From Burkholderia thailandensis E264 (GTDB lineage Bacteria > Pseudomonadota > Gammaproteobacteria > Burkholderiales > Burkholderiaceae): a stretch of 64,000 nt of DNA. The position numbers and the translations under genes were made by a program. The stretch covers positions 1,054,001-1,118,000 of the forward strand of contig NC_007650.1 of NCBI RefSeq assembly GCF_000012365.1, written 5' to 3'. The notes under the pieces were generated by a model. The model searched no databases and was not told the DNA's origin. It worked only from the letters and a program-made list of their open reading frames with translations. Below are positions 51,701-60,456 of the stretch, piece after piece. The stretch's first letter is position 1. Each line of letters opens with the position of its first letter.

Positions 51701-52733
51701 CGTCGACGCCGATGTCGCACGCCCAATGGCGCAGCGTCGCGAGCGCGAGCGCGATCGCGGCCGGCCGCGACAGATCGAGCGTGTTTCCGCAGCCGGTGTA
51801 GTCGACATAGCGGGCCGGGCGCTCGGGGTCCAGCCGGTAATAGCTCGCGTTGTCGAGCCCGCGCAAGCAGAGGGTGGGCCCCCGCGCATCGCGTTCCGCG
51901 GTGTGGTTCAGCACGACGTCGACGATCACTTCGATGCCGGCCTCGTGAAGCCGGTCGACGGTGCAGGCGAACTCGTCGTCGCCATCGTGCGCGAGATAGC
52001 GGGGATGCGGCGCGCACGGCGCGAGCGGATTGTAGCCCCAGTAATTGCGTCGGCCGCGCCGGGCCAGTTCGGCCTCGTCGATGAACGCGGCCGTCGGCAG
52101 CAACTCGATCGCGCTCACGCCGAGCTCGCGCAAATGGGCGATCGCGGCGCGCGTGCCGAGCCCCGCGACCGTGCCGCGCAGCGGCGCGGGGACGTCCGGG
52201 TGCCGCCGCGTGAAGCCGCGTACGTGGAGCTCGTAGATGACCGTGTCGCGCCACGGCGTGCCCGGCTTCGGCGGGCGCGCGCCGCGCACCGCGGGCGCGA
52301 CGACCCGCGACTTCGGGACATACGGCGCGCTGTCGCGCGGATCGCGCGCGTGCGGGTCGTCCGCGCCGCGATCGCGCCGGTATCCGTACACTGCGTCGTG
52401 CCAGACGAAATCGCCCGTCAGCGCGCACGCGCACGGGTCGAGCAGCAGCTTGTGCGGATTGAAGCGTTCGCCGCGATGCGGCGCGTAGCAGCCGTGCACG
52501 CGGTATCCATAGACGGTTCCGGGCGCGGCGCCCGGCAAATAGCCGTGCCATACGTCGCCCGTGCGCGCGGGCAGCGTCAGGCGCGCGCGCTCTTGCCGGC
52601 CGGATGCGTCGAACAGGCAGAGCTCGACGCGCGCCGCATGCCGCGAGTAGACCGCGAAATTGACGCCGCCGCCGTCCCACCGCGAGCCGAGCGGCGCGGG
52701 CGCGCCCGCGTCGAGTGCAAGGGCGTGCGGCAC
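48705..52733 (-). CDS. glgX: Fusion: glycogen debranching enzyme GlgX + 4-alpha-glucanotransferase MalQ
   Basis: 1342 aa from GTG 52733, preceded by GAGGAG; the frame upstream of it lies inside glgB. Residues 1 to about 700 are a GH13 debranching enzyme (CBM48 start, DVVLNHTAE, nucleophile Asp in DGFRFDLATTM, acid/base Glu in LIAEPWDA, VTAHDGFTL). From about 715 a GH77 amylomaltase follows, including its N-terminal domain (IDYVGADGLRRQV), GIGDFDDL, LRIDHAAGLMR, VIGEDLGNVP and STHDLPT. Both domains keep their catalytic residues. One chain therefore trims branch points and disproportionates the released oligosaccharides. Starts 10 bp after the glgB stop: one operon. Confidence 0.93.
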   Translation of the reverse strand: MPHALALDAGAPAPLGSRWDGGGVNFAVYSRHAARVELCLFDASGRQERARLTLPARTGDVWHGYLPGAAPGTVYGYRVHGCYAPHRGERFNPHKLLLDPCACALTGDFVWHDAVYGYRRDRGADDPHARDPRDSAPYVPKSRVVAPAVRGARPPKPGTPWRDTVIYELHVRGFTRRHPDVPAPLRGTVAGLGTRAAIAHLRELGVSAIELLPTAAFIDEAELARRGRRNYWGYNPLAPCAPHPRYLAHDGDDEFACTVDRLHEAGIEVIVDVVLNHTAERDARGPTLCLRGLDNASYYRLDPERPARYVDYTGCGNTLDLSRPAAIALALATLRHWACDIGVDGFRFDLATTMLRDADGRVGNEAPLVAAILADAELASLKLIAEPWDATLSGYRLGGFAPPFAEWNDRYRDGMRRFWRGDRGAAGECATRFAGSSDVFARAGRAPSASVNFVTAHDGFTLADLTSYAAPRGGGPGASSGRRDEITVCGADESAADDASVRLRRRRLRASMLGALAMSHGTPMIVAGDEFSRTLHGDNNAYCVDSPASWIDWSARGDPDRDLRTFVTRALSVRRALDMLRQTRFFDGRPIAAQGADKDIAWLLPEGRELTEDDWRANETRGFAALLADPRRGGDASPSRIYVAMNARDTRCAFRLPESAGERTPDWLVALDSDATECAAAGALYPGGSWITVEGGGFVALVPADTAGVGVAGPLAARARRAGIAIDYVGADGLRRQVPAEALERLVAALGERADAAEGPDGTTRAGADAARPSSARRPATQAPARCWLPLALRQRPGCWALSVQTYGLRSARSWGIGDFDDLAHMIDVAARLGAAGVQSSPVHALSLSQPQRASPYAPCDRLMLNPLLISAPLAAGDAPPPDYLRFVEQPRVRAELSRIERAATIDYPAVASLKRQALALLHAAFVRDGPDAERTAYRAFCHGEGVALREYATFEALGEWQAAQQGRYVGWMQWPSAYRDPRSTPVADFADAHRERIDFFMYLQWQARRQWHRAAARGRDARMALGLVADLALGAGADSVEAWRWPGLAALDAELGAPPDAFAARGQRWGLAPWRVQRLADADFAPFAAVLDAAMRDAGALRIDHAAGLMRQFWVPRGGDAARGAYVSYPFDALLARITRASAAHRCAVIGEDLGNVPPGLRERLAQAHILGCRVVYFERTPDHAFVAGDRYPPLTAAMASTHDLPTIAGFYSGADNDELDARGLRASPSLAALAREERRVALATLRARLAPYGDTTNAAAFARALHRFLADCASRLVIVQLDDALGVERQANLPPLGDAPPNWRQRIPVAIDALANHGGLRDLAWIFEKRAPSNGSSRTE

Positions 52734-52743
52734 GCGCGTCTCC

Positions 52744-55002
52744 TCAGTGGCCCGGGGCGGCGAAGACGAGCGCCGCGAGCGGGGGCAGCAGCAACGACAG
52801 CGAATGCGGCTCGCCGTGCATCGGCACGGGCTCGCTCGACACGCCGCCCAGGTTGCCGAGACCGCTGCCGCCGTAGTCGGCCGCGTCGCTGTTGAGCAGC
52901 TCGCGATAGAATCCGGCCGCCGGCACGCCGATCCGGTAGCCGGTTCGCGGCTGCGGCGTGAAATTGCAGACGACCACGACGAAATCGTCCGGCGCATCGC
53001 CGATGCGCCGCCATGCGATCACGGTCTGGTGGCTGTCGGCGCAATCGATCCAGCGAAAGCCGCGGCTGTCGGCATCGCGGCGATGCAGGCAGCCGCGCCG
53101 CCGGTACAGCCGGTTCAGATCGCCGACGAGCCGCCGCACGCCCGCCGACGCCGGATCGGCGAGCCGCGCCCAGTCGAGCTCGCGATCGTGATTCCACTCG
53201 CGTTCCTGCCCGAATTCGCTGCCCATGAACAGCAGCTTCTTGCCCGGATGCGCGTACTGAAAGGCGAGATAGAGGCGCAGGTTCGCGTGGCGTTGCCAGG
53301 CGTCGCCCGGCATCTTCGCCAGCAGCGATCCTTTTGCGTGCACGACTTCGTCGTGCGACAGCGCGAGCACGAACTGCTCGCTCCACGCGTAGAGCAGCCC
53401 GAACGTCAGCCGGTCCAGATGAAAGCGCCGGTGGATCGGATCGACGCGCATGAACGACAGCGTGTCGTTCATCCAGCCCATGTTCCATTTGAAGTCGAAG
53501 CCGAGACCGCCGGCCGCGACCGGCGCACTCACCATCGGCCATGCGGTCGATTCTTCCGCGATCGTGATCGCGCCTTGCGGCGCGTCGGCATGAACGGTCT
53601 CGTTCAGGCGACGCAGAAACGCGACCGCTTCGAGATTCTCGCGGCCGCCGTGTACATTCGGCAGCCATTGGCCATCGTCGCGGTCGTAGTCGAGATAGAG
53701 CATCGACGCGACCGCGTCGACGCGCAAGCCGTCGAAGTGGAATTCGCGCAGCCAGTACAGCGCGTTCGCGATCAGAAAGTTCGCGACTTCGTGCCGGCCG
53801 AGGTTGTAGACGAGCGTGTTCCATCCGCGATGCAGCCCGACGCGCCGGTCCTCGTGCTCGTACAGGTGCGTGCCGTCGAAACGCGCGAGCCCGTGCGCGT
53901 CCTGCGGAAAATGCGCGGGCACCCAGTCGAGCAGCACGCCGAGCCCCGCGAGATGGCAGCGCTCGACGAAGCGGCGCAGCGCGTCGGGCTCGCCCCAGCG
54001 CGCGGACGGCGCGAACAGCGATACCGGCTGATAGCCCCACGAGCCGGCGAACGGATATTCGGCGATCGGCAACAGCTCGACGTGCGTGAAGCCGAGCGCG
54101 GCGACGTATGGAATCAGCGCGTCGGCGAGTTCGTCATAGGAGTACGCGCGCCCGTCGGGATGGCGGCGCCACGAATCGAGATGCACTTCGTAGATCGCGA
54201 TCGGCGCGTGCGCCGATTGCGCCGCCGCGCGTTCGCGCATCCAGGCGTCGTCGCGCCAGCCGAACGCCGACGGCGCGCAGATGCGCGACGCCGTGCGGGG
54301 CGGCGCCTCGGTGCGCCGCGCATATGGGTCGGCCTTCAGAAGCCGGTCGCCGTCGCGCGTGCGCAGCGCGAACTTGTAGAGCGCGCCGCAGCCGACGCCC
54401 GGCACGAACAGCTCCCACACGCCGCATTCGATTCGCTTGCGCATCGCGTGCACGCGAGCGTCCCAGCCGTTGAACGAGCCGACCACGCTGACGCACGACG
54501 CATTCGGCGCCCACAGCGCGAATGCAGTGCCTTCGAGTCCGTCATGCACGCAGGGGTGCGCGCCGAGCCGGCGATAGGCGTCGCGATGCTCGCCTCGCGC
54601 GAGCAGATGGCAATCGAGCGAGCCGAGCCACGGCGTGCATGCATACGGATCGTCGAGGTCGCGAACCGTGTCCGCGTAGTGCGCGCGCAATCGGTAGCGC
54701 AGCGGGCCGGGCGCCGGCAGGCGGATCGCATGCAGTTCGCCGGACCCGACCGGAGACAGCGTGGCGAGCGTGCGTGCCGAGGCGGCGTCGATCAGTTCGA
54801 CTCGGGCGGCGCCCGGCAGCAGGCAGCGGACGACGACGTCGCGCGCGGACGATTCGGCATGGATGCCGAGCACCGCGAACGGATCGTCGTGCTCGCCGCG
54901 CAGCAGACGAGCGAGATCGTCCGGCGCGATCAACGCGGCGTCGTCCGGCGAGGCGGGCCGGTCGACGACGACGGGTGGCGCGGGCAGCGGCTCGGTGGGC
55001 AA
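52744..55002 (-). CDS. glgB: 1,4-alpha-glucan branching enzyme
   Basis: 752 aa, taken from TTG 55002 with GGGGA upstream, since no ATG or GTG lies in a sensible place; the start is uncertain. N-terminal extension with HDDPFAVLGIH, CBM48 (NASCVSVVGSFNGWD), then the GH13 barrel: VLLDWVPAHFP, FDGLRVDAVASMLY (nucleophile Asp), ITIAEESTAWP (acid/base Glu), LALSHDEVVH. Length is normal (about 730 aa). Introduces alpha-1,6 branches into glycogen. Divergent from glgA with 363 bp between. Confidence 0.94.
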   Translation of the reverse strand: MPTEPLPAPPVVVDRPASPDDAALIAPDDLARLLRGEHDDPFAVLGIHAESSARDVVVRCLLPGAARVELIDAASARTLATLSPVGSGELHAIRLPAPGPLRYRLRAHYADTVRDLDDPYACTPWLGSLDCHLLARGEHRDAYRRLGAHPCVHDGLEGTAFALWAPNASCVSVVGSFNGWDARVHAMRKRIECGVWELFVPGVGCGALYKFALRTRDGDRLLKADPYARRTEAPPRTASRICAPSAFGWRDDAWMRERAAAQSAHAPIAIYEVHLDSWRRHPDGRAYSYDELADALIPYVAALGFTHVELLPIAEYPFAGSWGYQPVSLFAPSARWGEPDALRRFVERCHLAGLGVLLDWVPAHFPQDAHGLARFDGTHLYEHEDRRVGLHRGWNTLVYNLGRHEVANFLIANALYWLREFHFDGLRVDAVASMLYLDYDRDDGQWLPNVHGGRENLEAVAFLRRLNETVHADAPQGAITIAEESTAWPMVSAPVAAGGLGFDFKWNMGWMNDTLSFMRVDPIHRRFHLDRLTFGLLYAWSEQFVLALSHDEVVHAKGSLLAKMPGDAWQRHANLRLYLAFQYAHPGKKLLFMGSEFGQEREWNHDRELDWARLADPASAGVRRLVGDLNRLYRRRGCLHRRDADSRGFRWIDCADSHQTVIAWRRIGDAPDDFVVVVCNFTPQPRTGYRIGVPAAGFYRELLNSDAADYGGSGLGNLGGVSSEPVPMHGEPHSLSLLLPPLAALVFAAPGH

Positions 55003-55088
55003 GGGTATCCCCGATGCGATGTGGATGACGGCGGGAAACGGGCGGTGCGCGCGGCGTGCGGCTGGCGCGACGTTTCGCCAGGCGACGC

Positions 55089-55179
55089 GCGACACGCGAT
55101 ACGCGATACGCGATACGCGATACGCGATACGCGATACGCGACACGCGACACGCGACACGCGATACGCGATACGCGATAC
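55089..55179. repeat. Heptanucleotide tandem repeat in the glgB-glgA promoter region
   Basis: Thirteen consecutive 7-bp units: one GCGACAC, six GCGATAC, three GCGACAC, three GCGATAC. Lies in the 363-bp gap between the divergent glycogen genes, which otherwise holds the FNR-like box and no gene. Copy-number change would alter spacing between glgB and its promoter. Confidence 0.92.
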
Positions 55180-55280
55180 GCGGCGCGCGTTTCGCGGACG
55201 CCGTCCCACGGCGTTCCGCCATGCCGTGCGAGCGCCGATTCCCGTCATCGCGATGGTGTCGCCCGCACGATCCGCAAGTT

Positions 55281-55294
55281 TTGATGAGGATCAA
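55281..55294. promoter_or_regulatory. FNR/ANR consensus box upstream of glgA
   Basis: TTGATGAGGATCAA matches the FNR/ANR consensus TTGAT-N4-ATCAA exactly. Centred 78 bp before the glgA start, which leaves a leader of about 37 bases if bound at -41.5. It is 285 bp from the glgB start on the other strand. Confidence 0.75.
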
Positions 55295-55365
55295 ATCAAG
55301 CTTCGCGCCGGCGCGTGACATTGATCGCTCGGGCAGGCGTGCCACCTGCCGGGAGGAGACAGACA

Positions 55366-57036
55366 ATGAACGACGGGGTAACGGGCCGGGCGCGCGGGGC
55401 GTCCGCCGGGCGAGGCCGTGCGGGGCCGCGGGTGATGTTCGTCGCATCGGAAGCGTTTCCGCTCGCGAAGACGGGCGGACTCGCCGACGTTTGCGCATCG
55501 CTGCCGAAGGCGCTGCGCGCGCTCGGCTGCGATGTGCGCGTGCTGATGCCGGGCTACGCGCAAGCGCTCGATCGCGTATTGCGGCCGCGCGTCGTCGCCG
55601 AGCTGGGCGAAGTGCTGCCGGGCGCGGCGGTGCGCATCATCGCGGGGTCGATGCCCGATTCCGGCGTGCCGGTGTGGCTGCTCGACTGCCCGTCGTTGTA
55701 TCGTCGCGCGGGCTCGCTGTATTGCGGCCCGGACGACGCGGACTGGGCGGACAACGCGTACCGCTTCGGCCTGCTTTGCCAGGTGGCCGCGCGCGTTGCG
55801 CTCGGCGCCGCGGGGCTGAGGTGGCGTCCGGACGTCGTGCACGCGCACGACTGGCACGGCGGGCTCGTTGCGCTTCTGACGCGCGGCGCGGGCGACGCGC
55901 GCCCGAAGACCGTGTTCACGATCCACAACGCCGCGTTCCAGGGCAATTTCGCGCTCGACGACGCGGCGCGCATCGGCTTGCCGGCCGATGCGCTGTCGGT
56001 CGATGGCGTCGAATTCTACGGGCAGTTGTCGTTCCTGAAAGCGGGCGCGCGCTACGCGGACCGACTCACCACGGTCAGTCCCACCTATGCGGGCGAGATC
56101 CAGACGGCCGAATTCGGCTGCGGCCTCGAGGGTTTGTACGCGGCGCGGCGCGACCAGCTCAGCGGGATCATGAACGGCATCGACACCGAGCTGTGGAATC
56201 CGGCGACGGACCGCTGGCTGCCGCAACCGTATTCGATCGACGACATGGGCGGAAAGGCGGGCTGCAAGGCTGCGCTGCAGCAGGAACTCGGCCTTTGCGC
56301 CGACGCAAGGGCCCCGCTCGTCGCATCGGTGTGCCGGCTGACCTCGCAAAAGATGTCGGACATCGTGCTCGAACGCCTGCCTGAGCAGCTCGCGCAGCAT
56401 CCGCGCATGCAGTTCGCACTGCATGGACGCGGCGATCGCGCGCTCGAACAGGGGTTCGATGCGTTGGCCGCGCAGTATCCGCGCCGCGTGGCGGTGCGGA
56501 TCGGCTATGACGAAACGCTCGCGCACCGGATTCATGCCGGCGCGGACATCCTGCTGCACGGCGCCCGGTTCGAGCCGTGCGGGCTCACGCAGCTGTACGC
56601 GATGCGCTACGGAACGATTCCGATCGTACGGCGGGTTGGCGGACTCGCCGACAGCGTCGTCGATCTCGACACGCTCGCGCCGCACTCCGAGGACGCGACG
56701 GGCTTCGTGTTCGACGCGCCGACAGGCGATGCGATGAGCGAAGCGCTGCGCCGCTGCGTGAATCTGCACGATGCGCGGCCCGGCGTGTGGTCCGCGTTGT
56801 GCCGGCTCGCGATGGCGCGCGATTCGAGCTGGTCGCGTTCGGCGCGCGCGTATCTGGACCTGTACGCGGCGCTGACGCCGCGGCGGCGCGTCGAGGCGTC
56901 CGACGAGGCGCGGGGCGCGGCGGCCGCGCTTGCGCGAGCGGACGCCGCGAGCGGGCGCCGGCGTCGCGCGCCCGAGCAGTCCGAACGGCTGCGTCAGGAG
57001 CGGCTCGCGCGGCAGGTGGCGCTCGCGTCGAAGTGA
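55366..57036 (+). CDS. glgA: Glycogen synthase (GT5)
   Basis: 556 aa from ATG 55366 with GGAGGAG upstream. ADP-glucose-dependent chain elongation. The nucleotide-binding KTGGLAD is at about residues 35-41; also VVHAHDWHGG, FTIHNAAFQG, and the C-terminal FEPCGLTQLYAMRYGT with the conserved Glu. About 60 residues longer at the C-terminus than E. coli GlgA (477 aa), the extra part being Arg/Ala-rich. Followed 39 bp later by the phosphorylase gene. Confidence 0.95.
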   Translation: MNDGVTGRARGASAGRGRAGPRVMFVASEAFPLAKTGGLADVCASLPKALRALGCDVRVLMPGYAQALDRVLRPRVVAELGEVLPGAAVRIIAGSMPDSGVPVWLLDCPSLYRRAGSLYCGPDDADWADNAYRFGLLCQVAARVALGAAGLRWRPDVVHAHDWHGGLVALLTRGAGDARPKTVFTIHNAAFQGNFALDDAARIGLPADALSVDGVEFYGQLSFLKAGARYADRLTTVSPTYAGEIQTAEFGCGLEGLYAARRDQLSGIMNGIDTELWNPATDRWLPQPYSIDDMGGKAGCKAALQQELGLCADARAPLVASVCRLTSQKMSDIVLERLPEQLAQHPRMQFALHGRGDRALEQGFDALAAQYPRRVAVRIGYDETLAHRIHAGADILLHGARFEPCGLTQLYAMRYGTIPIVRRVGGLADSVVDLDTLAPHSEDATGFVFDAPTGDAMSEALRRCVNLHDARPGVWSALCRLAMARDSSWSRSARAYLDLYAALTPRRRVEASDEARGAAAALARADAASGRRRRAPEQSERLRQERLARQVALASK

Positions 57037-57075
57037 GCGCCGCCGGCGCCGACAGCCACGAACGAGGGAGAGCCG

Positions 57076-59577
57076 ATGTTCGCATTCCTGCCGCGTGCGT
57101 TGCCCGCGTCATTGTCGGCGTTGACCGAGCTCGCGCTCGATCTGCGCTGGACATGGAGCCATGCGCTCGACGCGCTCTGGCAGGCCATCGACCCCGAGCT
57201 CTGGGGGCGGACCGGCAACCCGTGGATCATTCTGCAGAACGTATCGCAACATCGGCTCGACGAGCTGTGCGGCGATCGCGATTTCTCGTCGAAGCTCGCC
57301 GCCGCGATCGACGACCATCGCCGCTATCACGGCGACCGCGGCTGGTGGCAGGCGCAAAGCGAAGGCGCCGCGGACGCGCCGGGCACGATCGCATACTTCA
57401 GCATGGAGTTCGGTCTCGGCGAAGCGTTCGCGCTGTACGCGGGCGGACTCGGCGTGCTCGCTGGCGATTACCTGAAGACGGCGAGCGATCTGGGCGTTCC
57501 GGTGATCGGCGTCGGCCTGCTGTTTCAGGAAGGCTATTTCCGTCAGAGCATCGATGCGAGCGGCCGGCAGCGCGAGGCCTATCCGTACAACGATCCGACG
57601 AGCCTGCCGATCCAGCCCGTGATCGGCGCCGACGGCGCGTGGCTGAAGGTCGGGCTCGATCTGCCCGGCCGCACGCTGTACTTGCGCGTATGGCTCGCGA
57701 TCGTCGGCCGCACCCGTCTGTATCTGCTCGACAGCAACGACCTGCGCAACAGCGTCGGCGATCGCGGCATCACCGCGAAACTGTATGCGGGCGGCGCCGA
57801 GACGCGCCTGCTGCAGGAAATGGTGCTCGGCGTCGGGGGATGCGCGATGCTGGACGCGCTCGGCCTCGAAGTGGACGTGTGCCACATGAACGAGGGGCAT
57901 GCGGCGCTCCTCGTGCTCGAGCGCGCGCGCCTTTTCATGCAGAAGCACGGCACGTCCTTTCGCGACGCGTGGTGGGCGACGCGCGGCGGCAACGTGTTTA
58001 CGACGCACACGCCGGTCATGGCGGGATTCGACACATTCGCGCAGCCGCTCGTCCTCGAGTATCTGCGTGGGTACGAACGGGCATTCGACATTTCGTCGCG
58101 TGACCTGCTGGCGCTCGGTCGCGCCGATCCGCTGAACGACGACGAGCCGTTCGGCATGGCGTACCTCGCGTTGCGCGGCTCCGCTCAGGCGAACGGCGTG
58201 AGCCTGCTGCACGGCGAGGTCAGCCGCCGGAAGTTCAGCAGCCTCTATCCGCGCTGGCCCGTCGACGAGGTGCCGGTCAGCCACGTGACGAACGGCGTGC
58301 ACGTGCCGAGCTGGGATTCGGCATGGGCGGACGACCTGTGGACGTGCGCTTGCGGCAAGGGGCGCTGGCTCGGTTCGGTGGACGGCCACACCGCGGCCGT
58401 CGCGGCTTGCGACGACGAGCAGTTATGGGCGCTCGCGGCGCAGCAGCGCCGCGATCTCGTGCGCTATGCGCGACGGCGGCTCGGCTGGCAGCTCGCGCAG
58501 CGCGGCGAGCCGCAGCGGCAGGTCGTGCAGGCGGCGCAGGTGCTCGATCCGAACATCCTCACGCTGGGCTTCGCGCACCGCTTCACCGATTACAAGCGGC
58601 CGAACCTGCTGCTGCACGACGCCGGGCGTCTTGCACGGCTGCTCACGGACGAAAGGCAGCCGGTTCAACTGATCGTCGCCGGCAAGGCGCATCCCGACGA
58701 CGAGCGGGGCAAGCAGCTCATTCATGCGTGGGTCGAGTTCAGCCACCAGCCCGCGCTGCGGCGGCGCGTCGTGTTTCTCGAGGACTACGACATGGCGCTC
58801 GCGCAGCAGCTCGTGCAGGGCGTCGACGTCTGGATCAACACGCCGCGCAGGCCGTGGGAGGCGTGCGGAACGAGCGGAATGAAGGTGCTCGCGAACGGCG
58901 GCCTGAATCTGTCCGAGCTCGACGGCTGGTGGGCGGAGGCGTATCGGCCTGCGTACGGATGGGCGTTTGGATGCGGAGACGATGATGCGGACGACGCGCA
59001 GGCCGTGTACCGGATACTCGAGAACGATATCGTGCCGGCGTTCTACCGGCGCGACGCTCGCGGCGTGCCGCGCGAATGGGTGCAGCGGATGCGCGCGAGC
59101 ATGTCCGAGCTCGCGCCGCGTTTCAGCAGCAACCGGATGCTGACCGACTATCTCGTGCGCTTTTATCGGCCGGCGGCGGCCGCGTATCGCAACCGCAGCC
59201 GCGATCAAGCGAATCTCGCGAAGGCGCTGAACGCGTGGGAAACGGCGCTCGATGCCGATTGGCACGAGGTGCACTTCGGGCCGGTCGAGGTGCGGCGCGA
59301 ACAGGACATGTGGCGCTTCACGCTGCCCGTCTACCTTGGCGAGATCCTGCCGCAATGGGTGCGGGTGGAACTGTACGCGGAGGCGGACGGCGCGCGCCCG
59401 GCCGAATGCCGGCCGATGACGGCGACCGGAACGATTCCGGGCTCGATCCAGGGATACCTCTTCGGCGCGAGCGTGCCGGCGACGCGGTCGGCCGACCATT
59501 ACACGCCGCGCGTGCGGGCCTGGCACGACGATGCGTTCCTGCCGGCCGAGCTCAACCTGATCGCCTGGCACCACTGA
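57076..59577 (+). CDS. glgP: Alpha-glucan phosphorylase (GT35)
   Basis: 833 aa. Releases glucose 1-phosphate from glycogen ends. It belongs to the alpha-glucan phosphorylase group that opens with a short DUF3417-like N-terminal domain (ALPASLSALTELALDLRWTW). Also YFSMEFGLGEAFALYAGGLG, CHMNEGHAALLVLER and the PLP-lysine region PWEACGTSGMKVLANGG. In operon with glgA, so synthesis and mobilisation are expressed together from the FNR-like promoter. Confidence 0.94.
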   Translation: MFAFLPRALPASLSALTELALDLRWTWSHALDALWQAIDPELWGRTGNPWIILQNVSQHRLDELCGDRDFSSKLAAAIDDHRRYHGDRGWWQAQSEGAADAPGTIAYFSMEFGLGEAFALYAGGLGVLAGDYLKTASDLGVPVIGVGLLFQEGYFRQSIDASGRQREAYPYNDPTSLPIQPVIGADGAWLKVGLDLPGRTLYLRVWLAIVGRTRLYLLDSNDLRNSVGDRGITAKLYAGGAETRLLQEMVLGVGGCAMLDALGLEVDVCHMNEGHAALLVLERARLFMQKHGTSFRDAWWATRGGNVFTTHTPVMAGFDTFAQPLVLEYLRGYERAFDISSRDLLALGRADPLNDDEPFGMAYLALRGSAQANGVSLLHGEVSRRKFSSLYPRWPVDEVPVSHVTNGVHVPSWDSAWADDLWTCACGKGRWLGSVDGHTAAVAACDDEQLWALAAQQRRDLVRYARRRLGWQLAQRGEPQRQVVQAAQVLDPNILTLGFAHRFTDYKRPNLLLHDAGRLARLLTDERQPVQLIVAGKAHPDDERGKQLIHAWVEFSHQPALRRRVVFLEDYDMALAQQLVQGVDVWINTPRRPWEACGTSGMKVLANGGLNLSELDGWWAEAYRPAYGWAFGCGDDDADDAQAVYRILENDIVPAFYRRDARGVPREWVQRMRASMSELAPRFSSNRMLTDYLVRFYRPAAAAYRNRSRDQANLAKALNAWETALDADWHEVHFGPVEVRREQDMWRFTLPVYLGEILPQWVRVELYAEADGARPAECRPMTATGTIPGSIQGYLFGASVPATRSADHYTPRVRAWHDDAFLPAELNLIAWHH

Positions 59578-59917
59578 CGCGCGACGCGATGCGGCGCGCG
59601 GCGGCCTGCGGGTGCGGCTTGCGCGCACGGGCGGCGGCGGGTCGGAACGGGAAAATATTTGCCGGAACGGGCGCGTTTCGCGTCGCCCGCTTGCGTCATG
59701 CAGCGGATCGCCATGCCATCGGCGCGCCCGCCGCGATCGAATCCGCAGCGGAATCAGCGTATTCCTACAAGGCGGTGCGCGGCGTCCATGCGCTTATCTC
59801 GCATTTGCCGATTTTCTTTCGGCCGCCTGAATTGCACAGTGCGATGCAGCGTGTTTTCCGTCGCAAACGAACCGGGCTGCCGGCCCAGGCCGATGCCGCT
59901 GGATACAGGGGACATGA
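59578..59917. other. Intergenic, no gene seen
   Basis: 340 bp after glgP. No terminator hairpin or FNR-like box recognised. Confidence 0.4.
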
Positions 59918-60142
59918 ATGATGTTGACGCCGCATGAACTCTCGACCTTGCTGTGCGTTGCCCGCTCGCCCGAGGGCGTGGACGTGGCGAATCCGGAATT
60001 CGCGTCTCTGGTCGAAATGGGGCTCGCGATGACGGTGGACCGAGGGCAACCCAGCGTGCCGGGTTCGCTGCTGACGTCGCGCGGCCGCGCATTGCTCGAG
60101 CGGATCGCGTGCGCGAGAGCGTCGGGCGCGCGCAGGCATTGA
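59918..60142 (+). CDS. Small hypothetical protein
   Basis: 74 aa with adjacent ATG codons at 59918 and 59921 and GGGG upstream. Helix-strand pattern (TPHELSTLLCVARSPEG, then LTSRGRALLERIACA) resembles a small winged-helix unit in which a strand leads to LTxRG; that is a likeness only. Same strand as the lipid enzyme, 314 bp upstream of it. Function unknown. Confidence 0.6.
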   Translation: MMLTPHELSTLLCVARSPEGVDVANPEFASLVEMGLAMTVDRGQPSVPGSLLTSRGRALLERIACARASGARRH

Positions 60143-60456
60143 GCGAGGCCAGGCGATTCCGGCGCGCGCGATCGAGGCATGGCCGGATGACGGTTGCCGC
60201 GCGCGAGCGCATTGCCGCGCGATCGACGAGCGGTGTTTCCGCCCACGTCGCCTCGCGCGGCGGCTCGGCCTCGCGCGCGAGGCGACGCGGCGCGCTCGCG
60301 TTTGCGCCGCTCGTTGACGCAACTCAAGCCGTTCGTCGCGGGACGGCGCACGCTGACGATCGGCGTCGCGCGATTCGTCGCGCGGCGAAGCGAGCGGATA
60401 CGGCGGATGCGCGCCGCCGCTGCGCGCGGTCTCCGATCATTGAACGGGCGACAAGC
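60143..60456. other. Intergenic upstream of the lipid enzyme
   Basis: 314 bp without a gene. Contains the FNR-like site at 60314. Confidence 0.45.
60314..60327. promoter_or_regulatory. Weaker FNR/ANR-type box
   Basis: TTGACGCAACTCAA: one exact TTGAC half and one half (CTCAA) off by one base from GTCAA. Centred about 136 bp before the start at 60457. Confidence 0.45.

Noticed and set aside
49122..52895. 1257-aa ORF on plus opposite the GlgX-MalQ gene
   Set aside because: Antisense shadow with Arg-rich composition and no motif.
55089..55179. Repeat tract as part of an N-terminally extended GlgB
   Set aside because: The open frame to 55248 would give a low-complexity repeat leader not found in branching enzymes; the repeat is intergenic.
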